Origin: Propionibacteriaceae bacterium
Lineage (GTDB): Bacteria; Actinomycetota; Actinomycetes; Propionibacteriales; Propionibacteriaceae
Assembly (NCBI GenBank): GCA_031265725.1
Contig: JAISCH010000065.1
Coordinates: 1-8,044, forward strand
Length of the DNA: 8,044 bases
Reading direction: 5' to 3'
The translations under genes and the position numbers were made by a program. Below are positions 1 through 5,850 of the stretch, piece after piece. Numbering within the stretch: the first letter of the stretch is position 1; each line of letters starts with the position of its first letter. The notes under the pieces are model-generated. The model did no database searches and was not told the origin of the DNA. It was given only the letters and a program-made list of their open reading frames with translations.

Positions 1-218
1 ACGGCGATGTCCTTGACCAGGACCAATTCGTCGTGGCCCAGGTCGAAAGTGGTGGACAGGATCGCGGCCGGGTCGCTGTTCATGCCATCGAACACTTCGA
101 CGCAGGCCCTGGCCACCCGAGCGGGAGTCTCGCGCAGGCCGTCCCGGTCGGGGTCCTCACCGATGCCCAGCAGGAATTCGCGCACCGCGTTCGCTATCCG
201 CTCTTGGTCGATAGCCAT
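1..218 (-). CDS. folE: GTP cyclohydrolase I, N-terminal part (cut by window edge)
   Basis: GTP cyclohydrolase I converts GTP to 7,8-dihydroneopterin triphosphate, the first step of folate synthesis, in the cytosol. Only the first 72 codons are inside the window. The translation starts MAIDQERIANAVREF and continues with a GEDPDRDGL-xETPARVAR stretch at about residues 20-37, followed by TTFDLGHDELVLVKDI at about 55-70. These are the usual N-terminal landmarks of the FolE family. The zinc and catalytic Cys/His residues lie beyond the edge. The ATG at 218-216 is chosen because the homology begins close to it and no upstream in-frame start is seen nearby. It lies 16 bp after the ftsH stop, so the two genes are probably co-transcribed. 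The ribosome binding site in front is weak, which fits translation coupled to ftsH. Identification is firm; the exact start is slightly less so. Confidence 0.93.
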   Translation of the reverse strand, partial: MAIDQERIANAVREFLLGIGEDPDRDGLRETPARVARACVEVFDGMNSDPAAILSTTFDLGHDELVLVKDIA

Positions 219-234
219 TCCAGTCTTACCAGCC

Positions 235-2904
235 TTACGACTTGTCGGCTGGGAGTTCGCCGTCCGGGCCGCTACCGTCCTCGGTAGCGCTTTCGGGATC
301 GCCGGTCTGGTCTGGCGGGGCTAGCACAGAGTCGTCCGGTTGTGAGCTGGAGTCGTCCGGCTGGGGTACGGAATCGTCCGGCTGAGGCTGCGGGATGGGA
401 TCGCTGGTCTGGTCTGACTGCTGTGGAACAGAATCGTCCGACTGAGGGACAGAATCGTCTGGCTGTGAGATGGAGTCATACGGCTGGGGGACAGAGTCGT
501 CCGGCTGCGGGATGGAGTCATACGGCTGTGTAATGGAGTCGGACGACAACGGCTGTGGGATGAAATCACCGGCCTGACTGGGCGGATAGGTCATGGAGTC
601 GCTTGGCTGCAGCGGCGGATAGCTGAACGGCTGTGCCTCCGGCGGCTGATAGGACGGCGGGAGCGGGCCATTCGGTGCCGGATATTGGCCAGGGGCGGGA
701 TATTGCCCATCAGGGACCGGATACTGGCCGGGCGGCGGATACTGACTACCAGGGGCCGGGTATTGCCCAGGTGCCGGATACTGACCACCGGGCGGCGGGT
801 ATTGCCCAGGCATCGGATACGGGCCGGGGTAGGGCTGGCCGGGCGGCGGATAATAGCCGGAACCCGCTGGCGGCGGGAATCCGGGGTACCCCCCAGTTGG
901 CGGCGGCGGATAGGGCATCGGCGGGAGCTGGGCCGGGTTCGCCTGCCCAGGCGGCAACGCCGCTGGCGGCACACTGGCGGACAGTGGCTGCCGCTCCTTC
1001 ATCGGCGGCGGATCGATGGGAGGAATGTCGGAGGGAACGCGGGAATCCGAACCAGTCCAGGCCGGACGATTGGGATGCCGTCTCAACGGCTCGAAAACCT
1101 TCGCCACCTGTTCCTTGTCCAGCGTCTCATTCTCGAATAGCTCACGCACCAAGGCGTCCAGCACGTCGCGGTTCTCCTTGAGGCAGTCGAATGCCTCCTG
1201 ATGCGCGTTGGCGAGCAGCTTGGCCACTTCCTCGTCCACTTTGGCGGCGATATCCTCGGAGTAGTCCCGCTGATGCCCGTAGTCCCGGCCCAAGAACGGG
1301 TCCTGATCCCCGGTGCCGATCCGGACCGCTCCCAGGGCCTCAGTCATGCCGTATTGGGTGACCATCGCCCGAGCGACCTTGGTCGCCTTCTCAATGTCAT
1401 TGCTGGCACCAGTCGTCGGATCGTGGAAAACCAATTCCTCCGCTGCCCGGCCACCGAGCATATAAGCCAGTTGGTCGAGCAATTCGCCGCGAGTGGTGGA
1501 GTATTTGTCGGCGTCTGGCATCACCATCGTGTACCCCAACGCCCGGCCCCTGGGCAGGATCGTCACCTTCTGCACCGGATCGGTGCCGGGCATAGCTGCG
1601 GCCACCAAGGCGTGCCCGCTCTCGTGATAGGCGGTGACGAGCAATTCCTTCTCGTCCATCACCCTGGTGCGTTTCTGTGGTCCGGCGACCACTCGGTCGA
1701 TGGCCTCGTCAAGCTCTGCTTTGCCAATGAACTGCCGATTGCTGCGCGCGGTCAGCAGCGCCGCCTCGTTCAGCACGTTGGCCAGGTCGGCACCAGTGAA
1801 ACCAGGGGTGCGCTTGGCGACAGATTCCAGATCGGTGTCTGGGGCCAGCGGCTTGTTCGCGCCGTGGATGCGCAGAATCTGGTAGCGGCCCTTTATATCG
1901 GGGGCCTCCACGGAAATCTGCCGGTCGAAGCGGCCCGGACGCAGCAGCGCCGGATCGAGAACGTCCGGACGGTTGGTGGCCGCGATCAGCACCACACCGC
2001 CGTTCATGTCGAAGCCGTCCATTTCCACCAGCAACTGATTCAGGGTTTGCTCGCGTTCGTCGTGGCCACCGCCCATGCCTGCGCCGCGATGGCGTCCAAC
2101 CGCGTCGATCTCGTCAATGAAGATGATCGCTGGAGCGGCCTCCTTGGCCTGCTCGAACAGGTCTCGCACCCTGGAGGCGCCGACGCCGACGAACATCTCC
2201 ACGAAATCCGAACCGGAAATTGAGAAGAACGGCACTCCGGCCTCACCGGCAACGGCCCGGGCCAACAGTGTTTTGCCAGTTCCGGGAGGGCCGTAGAGCA
2301 GGACGCCCTTGGGAATCTTCGCGCCGACAGCTTGGAATTTGGCCGGCTCGGACAAGAATTCGCGGATCTCCTGAAGTTCCTCAATGGCCTCATCGCATCC
2401 GGCGACGTCGGCGAAAGTCGTCTTCGGAGTGTCTTTGGAAGCCAGTTTGGCCTTGGACTTGCCGAAGCCGAGCACGCGATTGCCGCCCTGCACATTGTTG
2501 AGCATGAAGAAGAACAACACCGCGATCACAATGAAGGGCACCACGCTGAACAGGAAGGTGCTCCAGATGGACGGCTGCGGGTTCTCGCCCTTCCAACTGT
2601 CGAGGGTCCCTTGGGAGACGCGCTCGTCCAACCGTTTCACCAACGAGTCGCTCTGCGACGCCACCCAGACCGAACGAATCTTCTGCGGGGGGTTCGACTT
2701 GGTCTCGATTTGGATCGTCTGCTCGCCATCGGTGACGATGACTTCCTTGAGCGGTGTCGTGCCATTGATCAACGCGACCACGTCGGAGGTGGGCTTCTCC
2801 GTGTAGCCACTAGAGGTTGAGATCAGTGAGGTGATGGCAATGAAAAGCACCATTGCCACGCCAATCAGTATCAGTGGGGATCGCCAGATACGGTTTTTCT
2901 TCAT
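235..2904 (-). CDS. ftsH: ATP-dependent zinc metalloprotease FtsH with a long repetitive C-terminal tail
   Basis: FtsH is a membrane-bound hexameric AAA+ protease that extracts and degrades damaged membrane proteins and some cytosolic regulators. Visible order: transmembrane helix 1 at about 10-28; extracytoplasmic domain about 29-112; transmembrane helix 2 at about 114-135; Walker A GPPGTGKT 205-212; pore motif FVG 238-240; Walker B IIFIDE 260-265; second region of homology about 310-330 with arginine fingers R322 and R325; zinc site HESGH 427-431 with the third ligand probably D503. All catalytic elements are intact. The conserved core ends near residue 610. Residues 611-889 form a Pro/Gln/Tyr/Asp/Ser-rich tail, making the protein (889 aa) far longer than the roughly 650 of E. 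coli and longer than the roughly 760 of mycobacteria. The ATG at 2904 has a good AAAGG (2915-2911) 6 nt upstream. ftsH has its own leader and is followed closely by folE. Confidence 0.98.
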   Translation of the reverse strand: MKKNRIWRSPLILIGVAMVLFIAITSLISTSSGYTEKPTSDVVALINGTTPLKEVIVTDGEQTIQIETKSNPPQKIRSVWVASQSDSLVKRLDERVSQGTLDSWKGENPQPSIWSTFLFSVVPFIVIAVLFFFMLNNVQGGNRVLGFGKSKAKLASKDTPKTTFADVAGCDEAIEELQEIREFLSEPAKFQAVGAKIPKGVLLYGPPGTGKTLLARAVAGEAGVPFFSISGSDFVEMFVGVGASRVRDLFEQAKEAAPAIIFIDEIDAVGRHRGAGMGGGHDEREQTLNQLLVEMDGFDMNGGVVLIAATNRPDVLDPALLRPGRFDRQISVEAPDIKGRYQILRIHGANKPLAPDTDLESVAKRTPGFTGADLANVLNEAALLTARSNRQFIGKAELDEAIDRVVAGPQKRTRVMDEKELLVTAYHESGHALVAAAMPGTDPVQKVTILPRGRALGYTMVMPDADKYSTTRGELLDQLAYMLGGRAAEELVFHDPTTGASNDIEKATKVARAMVTQYGMTEALGAVRIGTGDQDPFLGRDYGHQRDYSEDIAAKVDEEVAKLLANAHQEAFDCLKENRDVLDALVRELFENETLDKEQVAKVFEPLRRHPNRPAWTGSDSRVPSDIPPIDPPPMKERQPLSASVPPAALPPGQANPAQLPPMPYPPPPTGGYPGFPPPAGSGYYPPPGQPYPGPYPMPGQYPPPGGQYPAPGQYPAPGSQYPPPGQYPVPDGQYPAPGQYPAPNGPLPPSYQPPEAQPFSYPPLQPSDSMTYPPSQAGDFIPQPLSSDSITQPYDSIPQPDDSVPQPYDSISQPDDSVPQSDDSVPQQSDQTSDPIPQPQPDDSVPQPDDSSSQPDDSVLAPPDQTGDPESATEDGSGPDGELPADKS
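329..556 (-). repeat. 21-bp tandem array in ftsH encoding acidic xDSxxQP heptads
   Basis: On the plus strand, units beginning GAGTCGTCC/GAATCGTCC or GAGTCATAC start at 329, 350 and 371, then at 431, 452, 473, 494, 515 and 536. That is nine units with an exact 21-bp period, split by a degenerate stretch of 39 bp. A degenerate further unit lies near 597. In protein the aspartates of the Asp-Ser pairs sit at 789, 796, 803, 810, 817, 824, then 844, 851, 858. In the first part of the array the residue before the aspartate alternates between Tyr and Asp. Copies differ mostly at third positions, so the array is old enough to have drifted while its protein pattern was kept. Confidence 0.92.
667..804 (-). 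repeat. 39-bp (13-residue) supra-repeat in ftsH encoding QYPxP units
   Basis: Within the ftsH tail, residues 701-746 contain seven QYPxP units starting at 701, 708, 714, 721, 727, 734 and 740. The spacing alternates strictly 7,6,7,6,7,6, so the true period is 13 residues (39 bp), present three times plus one half. Similar but less regular PYPGPYP and GYYPPPG segments precede it. The composition predicts a disordered or polyproline II-like chain. PGQYP-type repeats occur in other bacterial and eukaryotic disordered tails, but no function can be read from the sequence. Confidence 0.9.
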
Positions 2905-2942
2905 CGCCTACCTTTGAGAGACATCAGGCTTCTTGAGCCTTG

Positions 2943-2970
2943 CCAGACTCAGTAAAGTCTAGACCACTGG
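2943..2970 (-). promoter_or_regulatory. Candidate ftsH promoter with overlapping dyads
   Basis: Read on the minus strand, TAGACT (plus 2961-2956) is a plausible -10 box about 50 nt before the ftsH start, which would give a leader of about 45 nt. No good -35 box is visible at normal spacing. Two short dyads overlap the box: AGACT-N6-AGTCT at 2945-2960 and the perfect palindrome GTCTAGAC at 2957-2964, both inside an outer CCAG/CTGG pair at 2943-2946 and 2967-2970. This would suit an operator, but the arms are short. Confidence 0.4.
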
Positions 2971-3077
2971 CCGATTGAAGCGTTGACGGACGAACTGAGC
3001 GTACCTGCCGCGCAAAATTTCACCCGTGCTACGTCCACGCGGAGTCCCCGGCAAAGCGTCCGATCACTGGAATCTCT

Positions 3078-3122
3078 GCAAAATACCCGGCTGACGGGAG
3101 GGGCCGGGCGAGGCTGCCGGGT
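3078..3122 (-). terminator. Probable intrinsic terminator after hpt
   Basis: Starting 11 bp past the hpt stop on the minus strand, ACCCGGC (3122-3116) can pair with GCCGGGT (3091-3085). An inner alternative pairs CCCGGC (3108-3103) with GCCGGG (3091-3086) around an 11-nt loop. Both end in the same arm and run into ATTTTGCA (3085-3078), a short T-rich tract. The hairpin lies between hpt and the ftsH leader, so it probably separates the DUF2342-tilS-hpt unit from ftsH-folE. The T tract is modest, so some read-through is possible. Confidence 0.5.
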
Positions 3123-3132
3123 GCGGTAATCG

Positions 3133-3684
3133 TCAGCTATAGATCGCGGGAGAGAGAATCCCGACGCCGGTCAAGTTGCGGTACCGTCCGGCGTAGTCAA
3201 GGCCATAACCGACGACGAATTGGTTGGGAATGTCGAAACCCACGTAAGCGATGTCCAATTCCACCTGGATGGCCGCTGGCTTACGGAACATCGTCATGAT
3301 CTGCAGGCTGGCCGGTTCGCGGGTGGCGAGGTTTTGCATCAGATAGCTCAAGGTCAGCCCGGTGTCGATTATGTCCTCCACCACGATCACATGCCTGCCC
3401 GCCAGGTGAGCGTTCAAATCTTTGAGGATGCGGACCACGCCGGAGGTCTGCGTTCCGGAACCATAGGACGAGACGGCCATCCAATCCATCTCGCAATGAA
3501 TCTTCAAAGCCCGGGACAGATCGGCGACGACCATCACCGCGCCGTTGAGCACTCCGACCAGCAGCGGGTTCTTGTCGGCGTAGTCACGATCAATCTCAGC
3601 GGCCAATTCGGCCAGCCGGGCGGCGATTTGGTCTTTGGTGTAGAGAACTTCAGTCAGGTCGTTGGCGATATCAGCAGAATCCAC
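3133..3684 (-). CDS. hpt: Hypoxanthine phosphoribosyltransferase
   Basis: This cytosolic purine salvage enzyme joins hypoxanthine (often also guanine) to PRPP, giving IMP or GMP. The PRPP signature VVEDIIDTGLTL is at residues 101-112 with the acidic pair E103-D104 and D107. The pyrophosphate loop VGVLNGA is at 43-49, the flexible-loop SSYG at 72-75, the FRKP segment of the purine pocket at 133-136, and the typical ending VGYGLDYAGRYRNL at 158-171. Length 183 aa is normal. The start is GTG at 3684: an in-frame TAA lies only four codons upstream, and MDSADIANDL matches the family N-terminus. The G-rich AGGGG touches the start codon rather than sitting at the usual distance, so translation may depend on coupling with tilS, whose stop is 17 bp upstream. 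The hpt-tilS pairing is widely conserved. Confidence 0.97.
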   Translation of the reverse strand: MDSADIANDLTEVLYTKDQIAARLAELAAEIDRDYADKNPLLVGVLNGAVMVVADLSRALKIHCEMDWMAVSSYGSGTQTSGVVRILKDLNAHLAGRHVIVVEDIIDTGLTLSYLMQNLATREPASLQIMTMFRKPAAIQVELDIAYVGFDIPNQFVVGYGLDYAGRYRNLTGVGILSPAIYS

Positions 3685-3701
3685 CCCCTGATGTTACCCG
3701 T

Positions 3702-4634
3702 TCAATCGGCCTCAGCTACCAACTGTCCGTTAATCCGGCGTACCCGCAGGCCGGGAACGTCGACAAATTTCTGCCCGTGCCAATCGGTGACTAGGGCGTC
3801 CACCGCCTGCAGATGGACGCTGCCGAGTTCAGTGCTGCCGCCCGCGCGCAGCCAATCGCGGATGATCCGCAGCCGGATGGCCGGGTCGAGACGGTTTAGA
3901 GTATCGGTCTCCATCTCGGTCTTAGCTGTGTCGGCCAGGGTGTCCAGATAGTCGGCGTCGATCCGGGCGGATTCGGCGGTACGGGCGAGGGCTTCAGCGA
4001 CGCCGGGGCCGAGCTCTTCCTCCAATACCGGCAACACCCGTTGCCGGACGCGCACTCTGGTGAAGCGCGGCTCGGCATTTTGCGGATCGTCCCACCACTC
4101 CAAGGCCAATTCCGCGCAGGCCTGCCGGGTGACACTACGGCGCACGGAGAGCAGCGGACGCCGGAACGGCCCGCGAACTGGCGGCATCCCGGCCAACGAA
4201 CGGATTCCCGATCCCCTGGCCAGGCCCAGCAGCACGGTCTCGGCCTGGTCGTCCAAGGTGTGCCCGAGCAGAATAATCTCGGCTGGACGGGCGGCGTCTT
4301 GGAGCGCCTGATAGCGGGCCAGCCGGGCAGCGGCCTCGATGCCGGTGCCAGCAGTGGTGTCCACCCGCACCGTGACGACCTGGGCCGCGATCTCAGCGGT
4401 CCACAGCCGTTCCACGGCCAGTTCGGCTGTCTGTCGGGAGCCGTCCTGCAATCCGTGGTCCACCACCAGTGCGCGCACCCCGAGCTTGCGCCTTCTCCCA
4501 ACGATGGCTGCAGCGGCGGCCAGGGCCATCGAGTCCGCCCCGCCAGAGCAGGCGACCAGCATCGAAGTGGAAGCCATTGCGGCCACCGCCTGAACGAGCT
4601 GCAAAGTGGCTGGACCGAGTGCCTTCCGAGTCAT
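3702..4634 (-). CDS. tilS: tRNA(Ile)-lysidine synthetase TilS (short form)
   Basis: TilS uses ATP to attach lysine to C34 of the tRNA-Ile with CAU anticodon, so that it reads AUA and is charged with isoleucine; this is normally essential. The PP-loop is SGGADS at residues 30-35, followed by VDHGLQDGS at 58-66, GHTLDDQAET at 124-133 with its conserved acidic residues, and the RGPFRRPLL segment at 154-162. The 310-residue length matches the short TilS form, which lacks much of the C-terminal region of the roughly 430-residue E. coli enzyme. The ATG at 4634 lies 4 bp after the stop of the DUF2342 gene, and no clear ribosome binding site is seen, so translational coupling is likely. hpt follows after 17 bp. 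In Bacillus subtilis TilS and HprT have been reported to act together on the ftsH promoter, and here ftsH is the next gene after hpt. Confidence 0.96.
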   Translation of the reverse strand: MTRKALGPATLQLVQAVAAMASTSMLVACSGGADSMALAAAAAIVGRRRKLGVRALVVDHGLQDGSRQTAELAVERLWTAEIAAQVVTVRVDTTAGTGIEAAARLARYQALQDAARPAEIILLGHTLDDQAETVLLGLARGSGIRSLAGMPPVRGPFRRPLLSVRRSVTRQACAELALEWWDDPQNAEPRFTRVRVRQRVLPVLEEELGPGVAEALARTAESARIDADYLDTLADTAKTEMETDTLNRLDPAIRLRIIRDWLRAGGSTELGSVHLQAVDALVTDWHGQKFVDVPGLRVRRINGQLVAEAD

Positions 4635-4638
4635 CTAA

Positions 4639-5616
4639 TTAGCCGTGTACCCGCTTCACCCAGGCGTCCGGATCGTGGATCTCTGCCATGGTCGGCAGCG
4701 AGTCGGCGGAGGAGAACGCAGCGTTCAACCCGCTGACGGATACCTGCTCGATGACGCCACGGCAGAACGCCGCCCCATCCCGGTATTGGGCCAGTTTCAG
4801 GTCGTTGCCGAGGAATTTCCCGATCACTGCCGCCCAACCGCGACGGTCGCGGCGGGCCTCGAACGCCCGCCGGATGATCGGCAGGGTCGGCACCACTGCG
4901 GTGCCAACTCGGTCCATCATCACGTCGGCGTAGCCTTCCATGAGCGACATAACCGCGCTGATCGTGTCCAGGATGGTCCGCTGTTCTGGATTGAGCACCA
5001 CGTCAAGGATCGAGGTGCCTTTGCTGGCTTTCGGCCAAGTGATGCCGCTCTCCTCGTTCAACATCGCTTGGATCAGGCTGATGATATGGCCGCGCAACCA
5101 CGGCGCATGTCCGAATTGGAACCGGTGCGTCTCCTCCTGCAGGCACACCCACAGGTGGAAGTCCTCCGGATTGACCATCATCTCGTGCTCTACCTGGTAG
5201 ATGTTGGGGGCGATCAATAGCAGCCGGGCCTGTTCGGCGAAGGGGTCGAATTGTCCCAGGATACGGGTGGAGACCGCCGAGAGCGCCACCCCGACTTGCA
5301 CTCCGCGCGATGCGCCGACGAACTGGTCCAAGCGGTTTTTCGCTACCGCGTCAGCGCCGAGTGCGCCCATGATGGCCTCGCCGGAGGCGGCACAGGCCGA
5401 AATCCAATTTGCCCGGTCCAGAACCAGGACAATCGAATCCGCTCCTTTGGAGAGTTGGGTGACTTCGGCGACATGCTCTGTCGCCGCCGCTGCCGCCTGC
5501 TTTATCGAGGCGACTAGTTCTGCTATTTCTTCTGCGGGGAGCTGCTTGCCCACCGGCACCAGTCCGCGACCGACATTGCGGGCGCGTTCCCAATCAATGA
5601 AGCCAATTTCTTCCAC
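4639..5616 (-). CDS. DUF2342 / zincin-like family protein, probable loss of the zinc site
   Basis: This is a member of the actinobacterial DUF2342 family (Zincin_2; often annotated zinc-dependent metalloprotease or F420 biosynthesis-associated protein), whose substrate is not known. Recognised landmarks: LDRANWI at about 66-72, RLLLIAPNIYQVEHEM at 131-146, DFHLWVCLQEETHRFQF at 152-168, EGYADVMMDRVG at 227-238, LAQYRDGAAF at 275-284, and the ending PDAWVKRVHG. From memory of the family, the expected motifs are HEETHR and EGHAD; here they read QEETHR (Q160, codon 5139-5137) and EGYAD (Y229, codon 4932-4930). E161, H164 and E227 remain. Two likely metal ligands are therefore replaced, although the rest of the fold is well kept and the frame is open over 325 codons. 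The GTG start at 5616 is supported by an in-frame TAG four codons upstream. The gene heads the tilS-hpt operon, with tilS 4 bp downstream. Confidence 0.88.
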   Translation of the reverse strand: MEEIGFIDWERARNVGRGLVPVGKQLPAEEIAELVASIKQAAAAATEHVAEVTQLSKGADSIVLVLDRANWISACAASGEAIMGALGADAVAKNRLDQFVGASRGVQVGVALSAVSTRILGQFDPFAEQARLLLIAPNIYQVEHEMMVNPEDFHLWVCLQEETHRFQFGHAPWLRGHIISLIQAMLNEESGITWPKASKGTSILDVVLNPEQRTILDTISAVMSLMEGYADVMMDRVGTAVVPTLPIIRRAFEARRDRRGWAAVIGKFLGNDLKLAQYRDGAAFCRGVIEQVSVSGLNAAFSSADSLPTMAEIHDPDAWVKRVHG

Positions 5617-5838
5617 AGTGCAACTCTATCTATTCTAGCGCTTCAATACCGCAAGTGCCGTCTGAGAGGTCGCATCAATAGCTGGCTTAACCCGCAACCT
5701 ATTGGCGCAACCGCTTAGCTATTTTTATTGAATTAGCCGCCTAGCGCGTCCTGCTCGGTGCCCCCGATATTGGTCAGCTACAGCCTTGGAAGCATCGTTC
5801 ACCACGGCAGGCACCCGCGTCGGCGCTACTGATACTGG
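5617..5838. other. Intergenic region between dacB and the DUF2342 gene
   Basis: These 222 bp hold no credible gene. They contain the -10 box of the downstream operon, an AT-rich patch at 5719-5736 that stands out from the GC-rich surroundings, two CGCAACC direct repeats 13 bp apart (5693-5699 and 5706-5712), and one complete copy of the 20-bp repeat described separately. I see no convincing hairpin terminator for dacB, so read-through into the operon cannot be excluded. Confidence 0.6.
5632..5637 (-). promoter_or_regulatory. -10 box of the DUF2342-tilS-hpt operon; near-leaderless start
   Basis: On the minus strand TAGAAT matches the -10 consensus at five of six positions. It ends 15 nt before the GTG at 5616, so transcription should start only about 8-9 nt ahead of the start codon. 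No Shine-Dalgarno sequence is evident, which fits a leaderless or near-leaderless mRNA, a common arrangement in actinomycetes. No convincing -35 hexamer sits at 16-19 nt spacing. Confidence 0.5.
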
Positions 5839-5850
5839 TCAGCTACAGCC
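5766..5850. repeat. 20-bp direct repeat, one copy spanning the dacB stop codon
   Basis: GATATTGGTCAGCTACAGCC at 5766-5785 and GATACTGGTCAGCTACAGCC at 5831-5850 are identical at 19 of 20 positions, with starts 65 bp apart. The second copy covers the last three codons and the stop of dacB (5839-5841). The sequence between and beside the copies does not match, so this is not a simple tandem duplication of 65 bp. The role is unknown: a binding site, a remnant of a duplication, or a member of a dispersed repeat family are all possible. Confidence 0.8.

Noticed and set aside
321..1181. Several alternative open frames over the ftsH tail on both strands
   Set aside because: Short-period repeats with multiples of three keep all frames open; Arg/Ser/Pro-rich products are typical of such shadows.
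1612..1626. FtsH zinc motif reads HESGH instead of the common HEAGH
   Set aside because: HExGH is complete, the variable position tolerates Ala, Gly or Ser, and other actinomycetes vary here, so there is no reason to suspect loss of activity.
1201..2223. Open frame of 340 codons on the plus strand opposite ftsH
   Set aside because: It is fully antisense to the conserved AAA+ and protease domains of ftsH; its translation has no recognisable motifs and is explained by codon bias in GC-rich DNA.
2932..2953. HAIR-like element (CTTGAG...CTCAGT) before ftsH that could suggest HspR heat-shock control
   Set aside because: The spacing between the half-sites is 10 rather than 9 and the second half-site has mismatches; it also lies downstream of the candidate -10 box.
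3131..3142. TAGCTGAC at the hpt stop, resembling the dacB end repeat
   Set aside because: Only about eight bases are shared around a TGA stop preceded by the serine codon AGC; too short to count as another repeat copy.
3682..3684. Possible later start of hpt because its G-rich ribosome binding site touches the GTG
   Set aside because: The first residues (MDSADIANDL) match the family N-terminus, so the GTG is kept and coupling with tilS is the simpler explanation.
3220..4736. Long plus-strand open frames opposite hpt and tilS (243 and 231 codons)
   Set aside because: Both are mirror frames of clearly identified genes and show no family features.
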